Assembly (NCBI GenBank): GCA_009845645.1
Contig: VXZF01000079.1
Coordinates: forward strand, 1-8,287
Length of the DNA: 8,287 nucleotides
Direction of reading: 5' to 3'
Source of the DNA: Gemmatimonadota bacterium
GTDB taxonomy: Bacteria > Latescibacterota > UBA2968 > UBA8231
Shown in pieces: positions 1 to 7,306 of the stretch (the stretch's first letter is position 1; each line of letters begins with the position of its first letter). Both the position numbers and the translations under genes were made by a program. The notes under the pieces are model-generated. The model was not told where the DNA came from, made no database searches, and worked only from the letters and a program-made list of their open reading frames with translations.

Positions 1-395
1 GCATGCACAGCGCGTATGAGCTAGGACCGGCGACGGCGATTCGTCTGCACATCGCGGCCTTCACTTTTCCCTACGAAATGCCCTATCACATCGTCTGGGG
101 GCGGGACCGCGCCTTCCCGCCCTTCTCGGCGCACGCGATTGACTCGCATTACAACCAGTGGGCCGACGACGTGATCTGCGGCGGCAAGATGGCCTACGAT
201 CAAGGATTTCTCGCCGTGCCCACGGGACCAGGGCTAGGCGTCGAACTCGATCCCGAACGCCTGCGCTACTACGCCTTCAGCGAAGAAAAGGCCGCAGCCC
301 ATACCCGCCACATCGAACAGATCCGCGCAACCCATCTCGACGCGCTGGGCTGGCGGGTGGAGCGCGGCGGCTGGCGGCGCTATCGGACGAGCTAG
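1..395 (+). CDS. Enolase-superfamily enzyme, glucarate dehydratase-like, C-terminal part (5' end outside window)
   Basis: The frame is open from the window edge to the TAG at 393-395, giving about 130 C-terminal residues of a longer protein. The text fits the end of the TIM barrel and the closing segment of the mandelate racemase/glucarate dehydratase branch of the enolase superfamily. It has an early MHSAYELG stretch, where this branch carries a His at the end of a barrel strand (D-glucarate dehydratase has GSHS there). An LHIAAF helix follows, then AIDSHYNQW resembling the AIDTHWIWQ of glucarate dehydratase, and a closing VPTGPGLGVELD close to its VPEKPGLGVEID. Members abstract the proton alpha to a carboxylate using Mg2+, commonly dehydrating acid sugars. 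The Mg ligands and the acid/base Lys lie upstream of the window, so substrate cannot be stated. The gene points toward the minus-strand cluster and is not part of it. Family assignment is firm; the glucarate-dehydratase-like label comes from remembered motifs only. Confidence 0.85.
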   Translation, partial: MHSAYELGPATAIRLHIAAFTFPYEMPYHIVWGRDRAFPPFSAHAIDSHYNQWADDVICGGKMAYDQGFLAVPTGPGLGVELDPERLRYYAFSEEKAAAHTRHIEQIRATHLDALGWRVERGGWRRYRTS

Positions 396-434
396 GCTCT
401 TTTACTAAACCACAAAGGTGCTAGAGCTTTTGGA
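396..434. terminator. Short convergent intergenic gap with a weak possible hairpin
   Basis: The 39 bases lie between the stop of the enolase-superfamily gene and the stop of the last minus-strand gene. GCTCT at 396-400 can pair with AGAGC at 423-427, and ACC/GGT inside the loop can add three pairs. TTTT follows at 428-431 on the plus strand. The stem is short with a large, imperfect loop, so this is only a candidate terminator for the plus-strand gene. Nothing convincing is seen in the other direction. Confidence 0.25.
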
Positions 435-2783
435 TTAATAGGCTACGGCAAAGGAACGGATGACAATGCCCTCGCCGGCATCGGCACCGAGATCAACGCG
501 TAGGAGATAGATACCCGGTTCGACTAACGCACCGCTGTAGTCATGCCCCGACCAAGTATAATGCTGCTGGACATCCGCTTGGGCTGCGACTAGCGAGGCC
601 AGGTGGCGACCGGCGAGATCGTGGACGGAAACTTTGGGAACGATCTCGGCTACCTTGAAGGCGACGAAGCGCACCTCAAACAAGTCGTTGACGCCGTCGT
701 TGTTGGGGGTGAACGCCTCGGGCACCTGCAAGTCGGAAATCAGCCGGTCGCTACCGGTCAATGCGGGCAGCATGACGATGTTGGAGCGGCGTTCCATAGC
801 CTCGACGGATTGCCAGATTCCGGGCCGTTCGCCCAAACCGAGATCCAAGGCGAAGACTGTGGCGTTTCGTATTACGCGGGTGGTGAACGAGACGCGGACT
901 GAGTCACTGTGAACAGAAGCTGGCAGGACGACGACTAGCGAATCGCCGCGTTGCTCCATCGCGGCGGGGGCGATGGCCTGCCCCCCAATTTCGAGCTCGA
1001 CATCGCTAGCCGCTGCGGCAAGGGCGAAACGCAGGCGGTCGAAACCGCTGTCCTGTTCCCCGGCCCCAGTCCTGAGAGTATAGGTGAAGCGAGTGTCCGC
1101 GTTGGGGTGAGCTTCGCGGGGTTGGATACGGCCTTTGGCCTCCTGTACAAAGGCGTCTTCAAAGTCGATAGACAGCGCGTTGATCGCAGGGGCAACGGCG
1201 GGGTCATCGGTGACGAGGATTAGTTCCAACTGCACGAAGCGGCGCGGGCTTTGCGATTTGAATCCCTCACCGATCGCTTTGTAATCTTCGCTCCAAGCAT
1301 CCCAATCCTCGCCTACGACTATGGTGGTGTCGATCCGCCCGCGCAGCACTTTGGGAGAGCTGTTCCACTTTTCCTCGGTGACTTTATCGCCTTTGCGGTC
1401 GTAGAAGTCATAGACTTCGCTGAGGGTATTGCCCGAGCGCGAGCGCAAGTGCAGGCGCGTGCTAGGAGGAAGGTCCGCGTCCCAAGATAGCCCCTTGATG
1501 ACCTTGGGGCGTCCATCGCCAGCTTCCGCCCCTAGGTCGATAAAGTCCGAGCGCATGATTACCTCGGCGGGGTGCCCCGGCGAGAAAAGCATGAACTCGG
1601 CCCACTTAGAGTTCCAGCCGCTCGTGCTGTGGACGTGCCAGAGCAGATACCGCACCCGGCGTGGCCGGAACTGGTAGCGCAAGTAATGCAAGCACGAGGG
1701 ACAGTTGTCCGGCTGAAAGAGCAACTCGTAATAGTCAAAGGGCTCGGGAACGGGCAGGTCCGTGCTGATGGAGGGCGTGCCGTCTGAGGCGAGGATAGTA
1801 AAGCCCCGTGCGGGGCCAGCGATAAACCCGGCCGTACCCTCCTGCTCCTTTAATACATAAATGAAGGCCCCGTCGAGCCAAAATACAGCTCCTAGGTCTG
1901 CGTAGAACCAAGTTCCCTGCTCTTGCCAACTGCGCTCCCGGCCGGCGAAGGCCACAGGAGCAATGGCGCTATTGGTGTTCATATTGGCGTCGAAGAGGCT
2001 GATATTGGAGACGGAAGTTAGGCCGTCGATGACCAAGCCGCGGCGCTCGAGGCCAATGGAGACGTTATCGCCGATACCGATGACCTCTATCTCGGCAAGC
2101 GCCCCTTCTAGGTCGAAGGCCTCGACAGTAAAATTGATGTACTGGAGGAGCCGGTACTGGTCTTTTTCTTGGGAATCGATATTGAGATCCGAGTCGAGTA
2201 CCCGCGATGTGGCCTTGGATATGAAAGTAAGCGGTATCGAGATCTCGGCCTCCTCGTTGGGGCGGGTAGTGCGATAGACAGGGTCGAAAATGAAAAGGTC
2301 GTCGAGGGGATTGGACGTCACGCCGGTGGCAATGAAGACAGTGAATTGCCGGAAGGGCCGCGCTCCTTGTTGATCGGGGAAAGTGAGGCGAATTTCCTTG
2401 GCCAGTACTGCGCGTCCTAGGTCAATCTGCACGAACCACTCGCCGAGGACCGCGTCCGGATCGGGCTTCCAAAAGGTGCCGGGGTCTCCGTCGATGACGC
2501 GCTCGGCTGTGGCTTGTCCGCTACCTGCCTCCCATACGCCGCCGGGAACGGCGTCGCCACGAGTCTTGGTCGGGTGGGTAAAAAGAGACGCATCGGCGAT
2601 CACGTTGGTGTTCTTGCGGTATTTGACTAGCTGGAGCTGGCCCTCCTCGCTAATTTGCACCAAGCCGAACGGTGCCTCCCAATCCGCCCAGTCCTCAGCG
2701 CTGTCGAAGGTCAGACGCTCGGCTGAGCTGGGGCGGGCGGACGATAACAGGAGCAGACCGCAGAGTAAAAAGCCGATACGCAC
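435..2783 (-). CDS. Protein A: exported discoidin-like protein with FlgD/CHU_C-type C-terminal domain
   Basis: 782 residues, GTG start, last gene of the cluster. Residues 1-21 are a signal peptide (MRIGFLLCGLLLLSSARPSSA, cut before ERL). A discoidin (F5/8 type C)-like region spans about 60-240, with VIDGDPGTFW at 96-105 and a VQIDLGR strand at 118-124. A second, weaker copy covers about 241-405; it has YADLGAVFWLDG but no clear DGDxxTxW. A CPSC pair sits at 361-364. The Trp/RSGN module covers about 433-542 (LRSRSGN at 446-452, DWDAWS at 493-498, RRFVQLEL at 514-521). A second shared module covers about 555-680, with SGFDRL at 579-584. The C-terminal domain, 687-782, has FTPNNDGVND, a WSGHDYSG turn and PGIYLLRV, and ends in AVAY. 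These features match CHU_C/FlgD-Ig-like domains that in FCB bacteria often serve as secretion signals. The start is favoured by AGGAAA at 2792-2797, 8 nt upstream and overlapping the stop of B. Probable surface or secreted adhesin; no enzyme motif seen. Function is inferred. Confidence 0.85.
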   Translation of the reverse strand: MRIGFLLCGLLLLSSARPSSAERLTFDSAEDWADWEAPFGLVQISEEGQLQLVKYRKNTNVIADASLFTHPTKTRGDAVPGGVWEAGSGQATAERVIDGDPGTFWKPDPDAVLGEWFVQIDLGRAVLAKEIRLTFPDQQGARPFRQFTVFIATGVTSNPLDDLFIFDPVYRTTRPNEEAEISIPLTFISKATSRVLDSDLNIDSQEKDQYRLLQYINFTVEAFDLEGALAEIEVIGIGDNVSIGLERRGLVIDGLTSVSNISLFDANMNTNSAIAPVAFAGRERSWQEQGTWFYADLGAVFWLDGAFIYVLKEQEGTAGFIAGPARGFTILASDGTPSISTDLPVPEPFDYYELLFQPDNCPSCLHYLRYQFRPRRVRYLLWHVHSTSGWNSKWAEFMLFSPGHPAEVIMRSDFIDLGAEAGDGRPKVIKGLSWDADLPPSTRLHLRSRSGNTLSEVYDFYDRKGDKVTEEKWNSSPKVLRGRIDTTIVVGEDWDAWSEDYKAIGEGFKSQSPRRFVQLELILVTDDPAVAPAINALSIDFEDAFVQEAKGRIQPREAHPNADTRFTYTLRTGAGEQDSGFDRLRFALAAAASDVELEIGGQAIAPAAMEQRGDSLVVVLPASVHSDSVRVSFTTRVIRNATVFALDLGLGERPGIWQSVEAMERRSNIVMLPALTGSDRLISDLQVPEAFTPNNDGVNDLFEVRFVAFKVAEIVPKVSVHDLAGRHLASLVAAQADVQQHYTWSGHDYSGALVEPGIYLLRVDLGADAGEGIVIRSFAVAY

Positions 2784-2795
2784 GTTGACTGTTTC

Positions 2796-4856
2796 CTAAT
2801 AGGCAATGCCCAACGGGCGCAGTTGGGACTGCTGGGGGGCATCAGTACCGAGCGAAATGGATAGGAGATAAAGTCCCGGGGCTGGAATCCTGCCCCGCTG
2901 GTCGCGGCCGTTCCAAGTAATCTGTTGGGGACCTGAATCTTGGGTCCCGGCGGCGATCCGAGCGACTCGGCGGCCATCGAGCGAGTACACTTCGAGAGTC
3001 ACCGGCACTTGCTCGGGCAGGCGGAACAACGAGTAGGCGATGTGCAGTTCGTCGTGAACTTGGTCGCCGTTGGGGGTTAAGACCGGAGTAGAAAAGGAGA
3101 GGTTCTGGATGAGATCAGGAGAAGCGTCCGGGGAGCTGAGCACTCGCAGACTGTTGGTCGAAATAGCTTCGCCAGCATCGCCGGGTACGATCTGCTGGGG
3201 CAAGCTCTCGCTGTCGGCGGCGAAAACCTCGCCCTCGAAAGTCGCAGCGAATTCAAAGACTTCAGTGCCAAAGACCACGCGGATGGGCGAGTTTTGGGTT
3301 GGAGTTACCCGATCGGGAAGACGGACGACCAAAGTGCTTTCTTCTTCGACTACTTCTGCGGGCTCAACCGCGGCAAGGGGTGTGCCCATTTCTAGGCGTC
3401 GGAAAGCAGCCCGGTTGCTGGTGTGGATGCGCAAGGCATCGAAGCCAGAGGCCTGAGCGCTGGTAAAAACGGCTTGCACGTCATAGACGAAATCAGTCAT
3501 CGCGCCCAACTCGACCTCGGTAAAGCCGCGCTGGGGCTGGAGGTCGTCGGCTCTGGCCACTTCGCCGCGGACATCGTCGGCCAAAAGTGGCGCGGTCTCG
3601 ACCCACAGCGAGTCGAGCCGGACCCAAGCGTCGAAATTCTCGCTTTTGAGCGTGATGGTGAACTGGAGGTGCGAGCCAGAGCGCAGCCGGAGCGGCTGTC
3701 CCGACTCGGTAAATGGTACCGACCAAAAGGTCCAATTGTCGCTGTCGTAGGCGACTGAGGCGCGAACTCCAGGTTTGGGCTCACGGGTGCGGAAGCTGCC
3801 GGCGTCAGCGCTGACTCGGACGAGCCGAGCTTTGAGGTCGTTTTCGTAGCGATCGCGCGAGACTTCCTTTTCTAGGCCGGTATTGGTGAACTCGTGGTAA
3901 ATGTCCGGGACATCGTCGCGGCCGGTACGCACCTCAACCTTGACCTCTACTGGAGCGTTAGGTGCTTCGATCGCACGATCACCCTCCATGCGCATGGGCG
4001 TAGCAGCCCAGTGCAAGCGGCCGAAGTTAGCGATTGATCCCAAATCCACAATTTTGGTGACGTAGATCACCCGCTGTGGTATCCCCAAGGCAAAAAGTTC
4101 AAAATCGCCGATATTGCCCTTGATCGCTCGGGCTTGATTGCCTTGGGCACCACAATCACGGCAGCCGCTTAAAGCCTCTTCGTCGAGGATCGACAATTGC
4201 CGCCGCCAGCGGATGAAGCGCACGTATTGGCGCGGAAAGTTGATGTGGACAGTGGGATCGAGATTTTCGGCGACATTGGCGACGACCTTTTCTAGGAGAT
4301 CATTCCCTCCTTTGGGAATCGCCGGGTCCGCGTCACCGCCAATGGAGACATCGAAAGCGGGAGGGGCATCGGTCAGAGTGGGAGTGCCCTCAATGCGAAA
4401 TCCCACGGGCGAAGTGAAGAACCCGAACTGGACAGCCGGCACGGGCACAGCCACGTCGATAGTGAAGTACTCGGCGGATATCCCGCCTTGGGCGATAGGG
4501 ATATTATAGGAGGTACTATCGCCGTCAATCAACCAAGAGCCATTTTCAGAGGGGTCGGGGATGCCGTCTTTAAACTTCCATATCCGCGGCATCTGGCCAT
4601 CGACGTAGCCTAGGATCTTGTCGCTGGGATCGCGCCAGAATTGCCAGTTGTGCAAATGCGAAAACACGGTCTGATCCGGCGTCAGGTACACTGGCTGGAT
4701 CGCCCCCGGCGTGCGTTCAAAGTCGATGAGTATCTCGACCGAGTCGGCTTGGCTCCACTCTAGGCCGCTGCCCCCTAGTTGCCAGATGCCTAGCTGAGCC
4801 TCTCCCGGCGTCGCTGCCAGCAACCCCAAGGCGGCGCACCACCACAGATTGTGCAT
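2796..4856 (-). CDS. Protein B: divergent paralogue, exported, with FlgD-like C-terminal domain
   Basis: 686 residues from ATG 4856. The frame is open up to a TTG at 4913, but this ATG has GGAGG at 4863-4867, 6 nt upstream, and starts a good signal peptide (MHNLWWCAALGLLAATPGEA, cut before QLG). The N-terminal half is unlike A and C in detail but keeps a discoidin-like theme: a WLIDGDST stretch at 108-115, QYVRFIRWRR at 210-219, and GDFELFALG at 250-258. A CRDC pair is at 232-235. The Trp/RSGN module is present in degraded form from about 301 (VEVRTGRDD at 307-315, DNWTFWS at 373-379, LDSLWVE at 414-420). The SGFD module follows (SGFDAL at 470-475, VPGDAGE at 557-563). The C-terminal domain, 589-686, reads LTPNGDQVHD where C has LTPNGDGIND, then WNGRDQRG, PGLYLL and a terminal GIAY. 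It sits 12 nt before A, so translation is probably coupled. Probably secreted with A and C; its ligand is unknown. Confidence 0.82.
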   Translation of the reverse strand: MHNLWWCAALGLLAATPGEAQLGIWQLGGSGLEWSQADSVEILIDFERTPGAIQPVYLTPDQTVFSHLHNWQFWRDPSDKILGYVDGQMPRIWKFKDGIPDPSENGSWLIDGDSTSYNIPIAQGGISAEYFTIDVAVPVPAVQFGFFTSPVGFRIEGTPTLTDAPPAFDVSIGGDADPAIPKGGNDLLEKVVANVAENLDPTVHINFPRQYVRFIRWRRQLSILDEEALSGCRDCGAQGNQARAIKGNIGDFELFALGIPQRVIYVTKIVDLGSIANFGRLHWAATPMRMEGDRAIEAPNAPVEVKVEVRTGRDDVPDIYHEFTNTGLEKEVSRDRYENDLKARLVRVSADAGSFRTREPKPGVRASVAYDSDNWTFWSVPFTESGQPLRLRSGSHLQFTITLKSENFDAWVRLDSLWVETAPLLADDVRGEVARADDLQPQRGFTEVELGAMTDFVYDVQAVFTSAQASGFDALRIHTSNRAAFRRLEMGTPLAAVEPAEVVEEESTLVVRLPDRVTPTQNSPIRVVFGTEVFEFAATFEGEVFAADSESLPQQIVPGDAGEAISTNSLRVLSSPDASPDLIQNLSFSTPVLTPNGDQVHDELHIAYSLFRLPEQVPVTLEVYSLDGRRVARIAAGTQDSGPQQITWNGRDQRGRIPAPGLYLLSISLGTDAPQQSQLRPLGIAY

Positions 4857-4939
4857 AAATCGCCTCCGCGGTATATATGCCAATGTCCGCCCTATTAGTA
4901 CGAAATACGACAATCCTCAACAAGCGTTAAAAGAGGAAG
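4857..4939 (-). other. Largest gap inside the cluster (C to B)
   Basis: 83 bases between the stop of C and the start of B, more AT-rich than the genes. On the minus strand it carries TTGTTG and, 17 bases further, TACTAAT. It also has a TATATA stretch about 17 nt upstream of the B start. These could form a weak internal promoter, but none matches a consensus well. No stable hairpin with a T-tract was found, so read-through from C to B is likely. Confidence 0.3.
4863..4867 (-). promoter_or_regulatory. Shine-Dalgarno site deciding the start of protein B
   Basis: GGAGG on the minus strand, six bases before ATG 4856. The upstream in-frame TTG at 4913 would put 19 residues, several basic, before the signal peptide (its IPRRRF stretch lies directly upstream of the ATG). 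The ATG is therefore the better start. Confidence 0.7.
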
Positions 4940-7270
4940 TTAATACACCACTGAAACCACGCGCCGGATGCGCTGCTGGTGGGCGTCTCCGTCGAGGTGG
5001 AGTTCGAGCACGTAGAGTCCAGGCGGCACCAGTTGCCCTGCTTGGTCGCGGCCATCCCAAGTGAAGTCCTGAGCACCCGCAGTAACAGCTTGCGAGCGCT
5101 CGGTGAGCACGTGGCCGGCCAAGTCGTAGAGCCGCAGGTGCCAAGGGCGCGGTTCGAGGATGTTGATCACGTCGGCGCGGACGGCGAGCACATCGTTTAT
5201 GCCGTCGCCGTTGGGCGTCAGCACCTCCGCGTCGAAGACGATGTTGAGCAACAGGTCGCGGGCGACGGGCAGACCGACGACGTTGGTGCTGCTGGCGACT
5301 TGATCGGTAGCATCCCCGGGATCGACGCGCTGGCGGCTGGCGTCCTCGGTGCGCGCGTCTTGGATGAAAAGGACGAAGGGAGTGGACTGCTGAAATACTT
5401 GGGCGGCAAAGCGCAATTCGACGAGATCATTGTCGCGTAGCGGCTGGGGAAAAGTCACAGCAAAGCCAGCTTCGACCGGCTGGTTTGTGACCTCCAAGGG
5501 CTCGTCGTTGACCAAGGCGCGAATAAAGCGCGTCGGCGTCGGCGTCTCCACGACAAGACGGTCGAATCCAGATGCCCTCGTCTCGCGCGGACGCAAGAAG
5601 AAGCGGAATTCGGTTTCCTCGCCCGGCAGAACCTGAGTCGGGAAAATTTCGCTGACAGCGCGCTGAGATAGCGGATCGCTGAAGGCAATGCTGAGCGCGT
5701 CGAGTTGGAGTGCCACCGACGGATCTTCAGTGACCATCCGCATCTGTAGCTGAGCATAGCGCCGCGGCGAAGGCGATTGGAACTCCTGGCCGGAGAGTGC
5801 GTAGAGCTTGCTCCACGCGCTCCAGTCGCCGCCGATAACCCTAGAGGTGTCAATAGGCCCTTTGAAGCTGGCAATCAGCTTGTCGTAGCGCCTCTTGGTG
5901 ACTTCCTTGCCATTCTTGTCGTAGTAGGTGAGCAGGTTTTCGACCTCGTTGCCGGAGCGACTGCGCAGCTCCAGCCGAGTACCCGGCGGGATGTCGGCCT
6001 CCCAAGATAGGGCATTGAGGCTTTTAGGACTTTGGAAGTCCATGATGTGCGAGCGAAATTCCAGATTCTGCGGGAAGCCCTCGCCGAACACCTGAAGCTC
6101 CTCGGCAAACCCCCGGAAGGCCCAGCGATTGCTCGCGTCCCAGCTCTTCCACAGCACCCGGATAAAGCGGGTGGGCACCAGCCCGAACTCGTGGGTGGCG
6201 GCACCAGTTACTTTTTTGACGTATTCGCTAGCAGTGCCGGAATAGTACTTCTGCCAGATCAGGGTGCCATCGGGCGCCACAGAGCCGTCGGAACCGAGTA
6301 CCTCGTAGAAATTGAACCCAAAAGAGCGCCGGGTAACGAAGAAAGCAATGGTACGACCGCTGCCAGCGGTGATGCCGCCGCCGGGCCGGGCAACTACGCC
6401 GCCGACGATTTTGAGCTTATCGACAAAATAGGTGGCCCCCAAGTCGAGGACGATGTGCGAAAAGACGTCGCGCTCGGCTTGGATGGTGCGCCGCACGAAC
6501 CAGCGGGTAGAGAGATCGCCGTCAATGAGCACTCGGGCGTTGCCCAGCGGAATGAGGTCTTGGGTAACGAACGCATCGAGGACGACTTCGAGGTTGCCGC
6601 CGCGTTCGAGCGTCCCCAAGGCCAGATTGTCGCCCAGCGCTTCGACCTCGACTTCGAGGAGGCGGGTGTTCGGTTCGAGGGCGAGCAAGTCCAAGCGCAC
6701 GTACTGGATCGGCGTGTGGAAGGACTGGTCGAGTTCATAGGTGATCTCGTGGCGAGTGTTCTCCTTGAATCGCTCGCGCTGACGGTAGATGACGGTCCCA
6801 GCGATCGGATTATCGACCTCATCGACGGCGTGTTCTCCGGTGGAAAGCAGCAAGTCAAAAAGCGCTGGAGCCGGTCCTTGGGGATCGAAGATGAGCTTGA
6901 CGCGGCGAGCGGAGACGCCCCGGCCCAAATTGACCTCAATGTTCCAGCTTTCGGGGGGATCGTCCAGATGTGGATGCCAGCCAGTGGAGAGATCGCCATC
7001 CATGACCAGCGGCGCATCTCGTAGATTGGAACCAGCGCGGCGTATGCCGCCGCCAAAGGCCGCGGCATTGAGGGCTGCATTGATGTTGCGGCGAGCAGCG
7101 ATGGGCTTGAGTCCACCCTGTGGGGTCAGTTCAACCGTGCCGGGCAGCGGCCAAGCCTGCCAGTCGCGGCGCGAGGCAAAGCGAATCTCGTCGGCACTTG
7201 CCGAAGGCACGCTGAAAGAGGCGCAGACAACCCCACACAAGCATAAGACGAATCGTCCAAAGGAGTCCAT
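4940..7270 (-). CDS. Protein C: exported protein with two discoidin-like domains and FlgD/CHU_C-type C-terminal domain
   Basis: 776 residues from ATG 7270. An in-frame TTG at 7303 would add 11 non-signal residues, and AGGAG at 7282-7286 favours the ATG. Signal peptide 1-26 ends SVPSASA before DEI. There are two discoidin-like copies, about 55-215 and 216-400, each with the same IDGDLSTxW-type loop (MDGDLSTGW 90-98, IDGDLSTRW 249-257) followed by an NLGR or DLGA strand. F5/8 type C domains commonly bind glycans or phospholipids. The Trp/RSGN module spans about 421-530 (PPGTRLELRSRSGN 428-441, DWSAWS 482-487, RRYAQLQM 503-510, LDALSIAF 523-530). The next shared module covers about 545-670 (SGFDRL 567-572, VDPGDATDQV 649-658). 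The C-terminal domain, 680-776, has LTPNGDGIND at 684-693, WDGRDQAG, PPGLYVLEL and terminal SVVY. It is closest to A, with the same module order. It sits 36 nt after D. Probably a surface or secreted binding protein; function is inferred and no catalytic motif is visible. Confidence 0.87.
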   Translation of the reverse strand: MDSFGRFVLCLCGVVCASFSVPSASADEIRFASRRDWQAWPLPGTVELTPQGGLKPIAARRNINAALNAAAFGGGIRRAGSNLRDAPLVMDGDLSTGWHPHLDDPPESWNIEVNLGRGVSARRVKLIFDPQGPAPALFDLLLSTGEHAVDEVDNPIAGTVIYRQRERFKENTRHEITYELDQSFHTPIQYVRLDLLALEPNTRLLEVEVEALGDNLALGTLERGGNLEVVLDAFVTQDLIPLGNARVLIDGDLSTRWFVRRTIQAERDVFSHIVLDLGATYFVDKLKIVGGVVARPGGGITAGSGRTIAFFVTRRSFGFNFYEVLGSDGSVAPDGTLIWQKYYSGTASEYVKKVTGAATHEFGLVPTRFIRVLWKSWDASNRWAFRGFAEELQVFGEGFPQNLEFRSHIMDFQSPKSLNALSWEADIPPGTRLELRSRSGNEVENLLTYYDKNGKEVTKRRYDKLIASFKGPIDTSRVIGGDWSAWSKLYALSGQEFQSPSPRRYAQLQMRMVTEDPSVALQLDALSIAFSDPLSQRAVSEIFPTQVLPGEETEFRFFLRPRETRASGFDRLVVETPTPTRFIRALVNDEPLEVTNQPVEAGFAVTFPQPLRDNDLVELRFAAQVFQQSTPFVLFIQDARTEDASRQRVDPGDATDQVASSTNVVGLPVARDLLLNIVFDAEVLTPNGDGINDVLAVRADVINILEPRPWHLRLYDLAGHVLTERSQAVTAGAQDFTWDGRDQAGQLVPPGLYVLELHLDGDAHQQRIRRVVSVVY

Positions 7271-7281
7271 GATTTGCCCTG

Positions 7282-7286
7282 CTCCT
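7282..7286 (-). promoter_or_regulatory. Shine-Dalgarno site deciding the start of protein C
   Basis: AGGAG on the minus strand, 11 bases before ATG 7270. The spacing is slightly long, but a second AG-rich stretch (AGGG) lies between. The ATG leads straight into a signal peptide, whereas the in-frame TTG at 7303 lies 3 bases past the stop of D and has no clear site. Confidence 0.55.
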
Positions 7287-7306
7287 GCATAGAGTGGATT
7301 CAAACG

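Noticed and set aside
158..424. Arg-rich plus-strand frame overlapping the enolase-superfamily gene
   Set aside because: Frame-shifted shadow of the real gene; strongly Arg-biased text with no domain sense, and it reads through the true stop.
6032..7024. 330-codon open frame on the plus strand inside gene C
   Set aside because: It is antisense to a gene with clear signal peptide, domains and repeats, has no good ribosome site, and its text is low-complexity Glu/Asp/Gly-rich as expected from the complement of a biased coding frame.
7271..7303. TTG start at 7303 for gene C, and likewise TTG 4913 for B and TTG 8146 for D
   Set aside because: Each adds residues ahead of a signal peptide or anchor and lacks a Shine-Dalgarno site, while the internal ATG has one.
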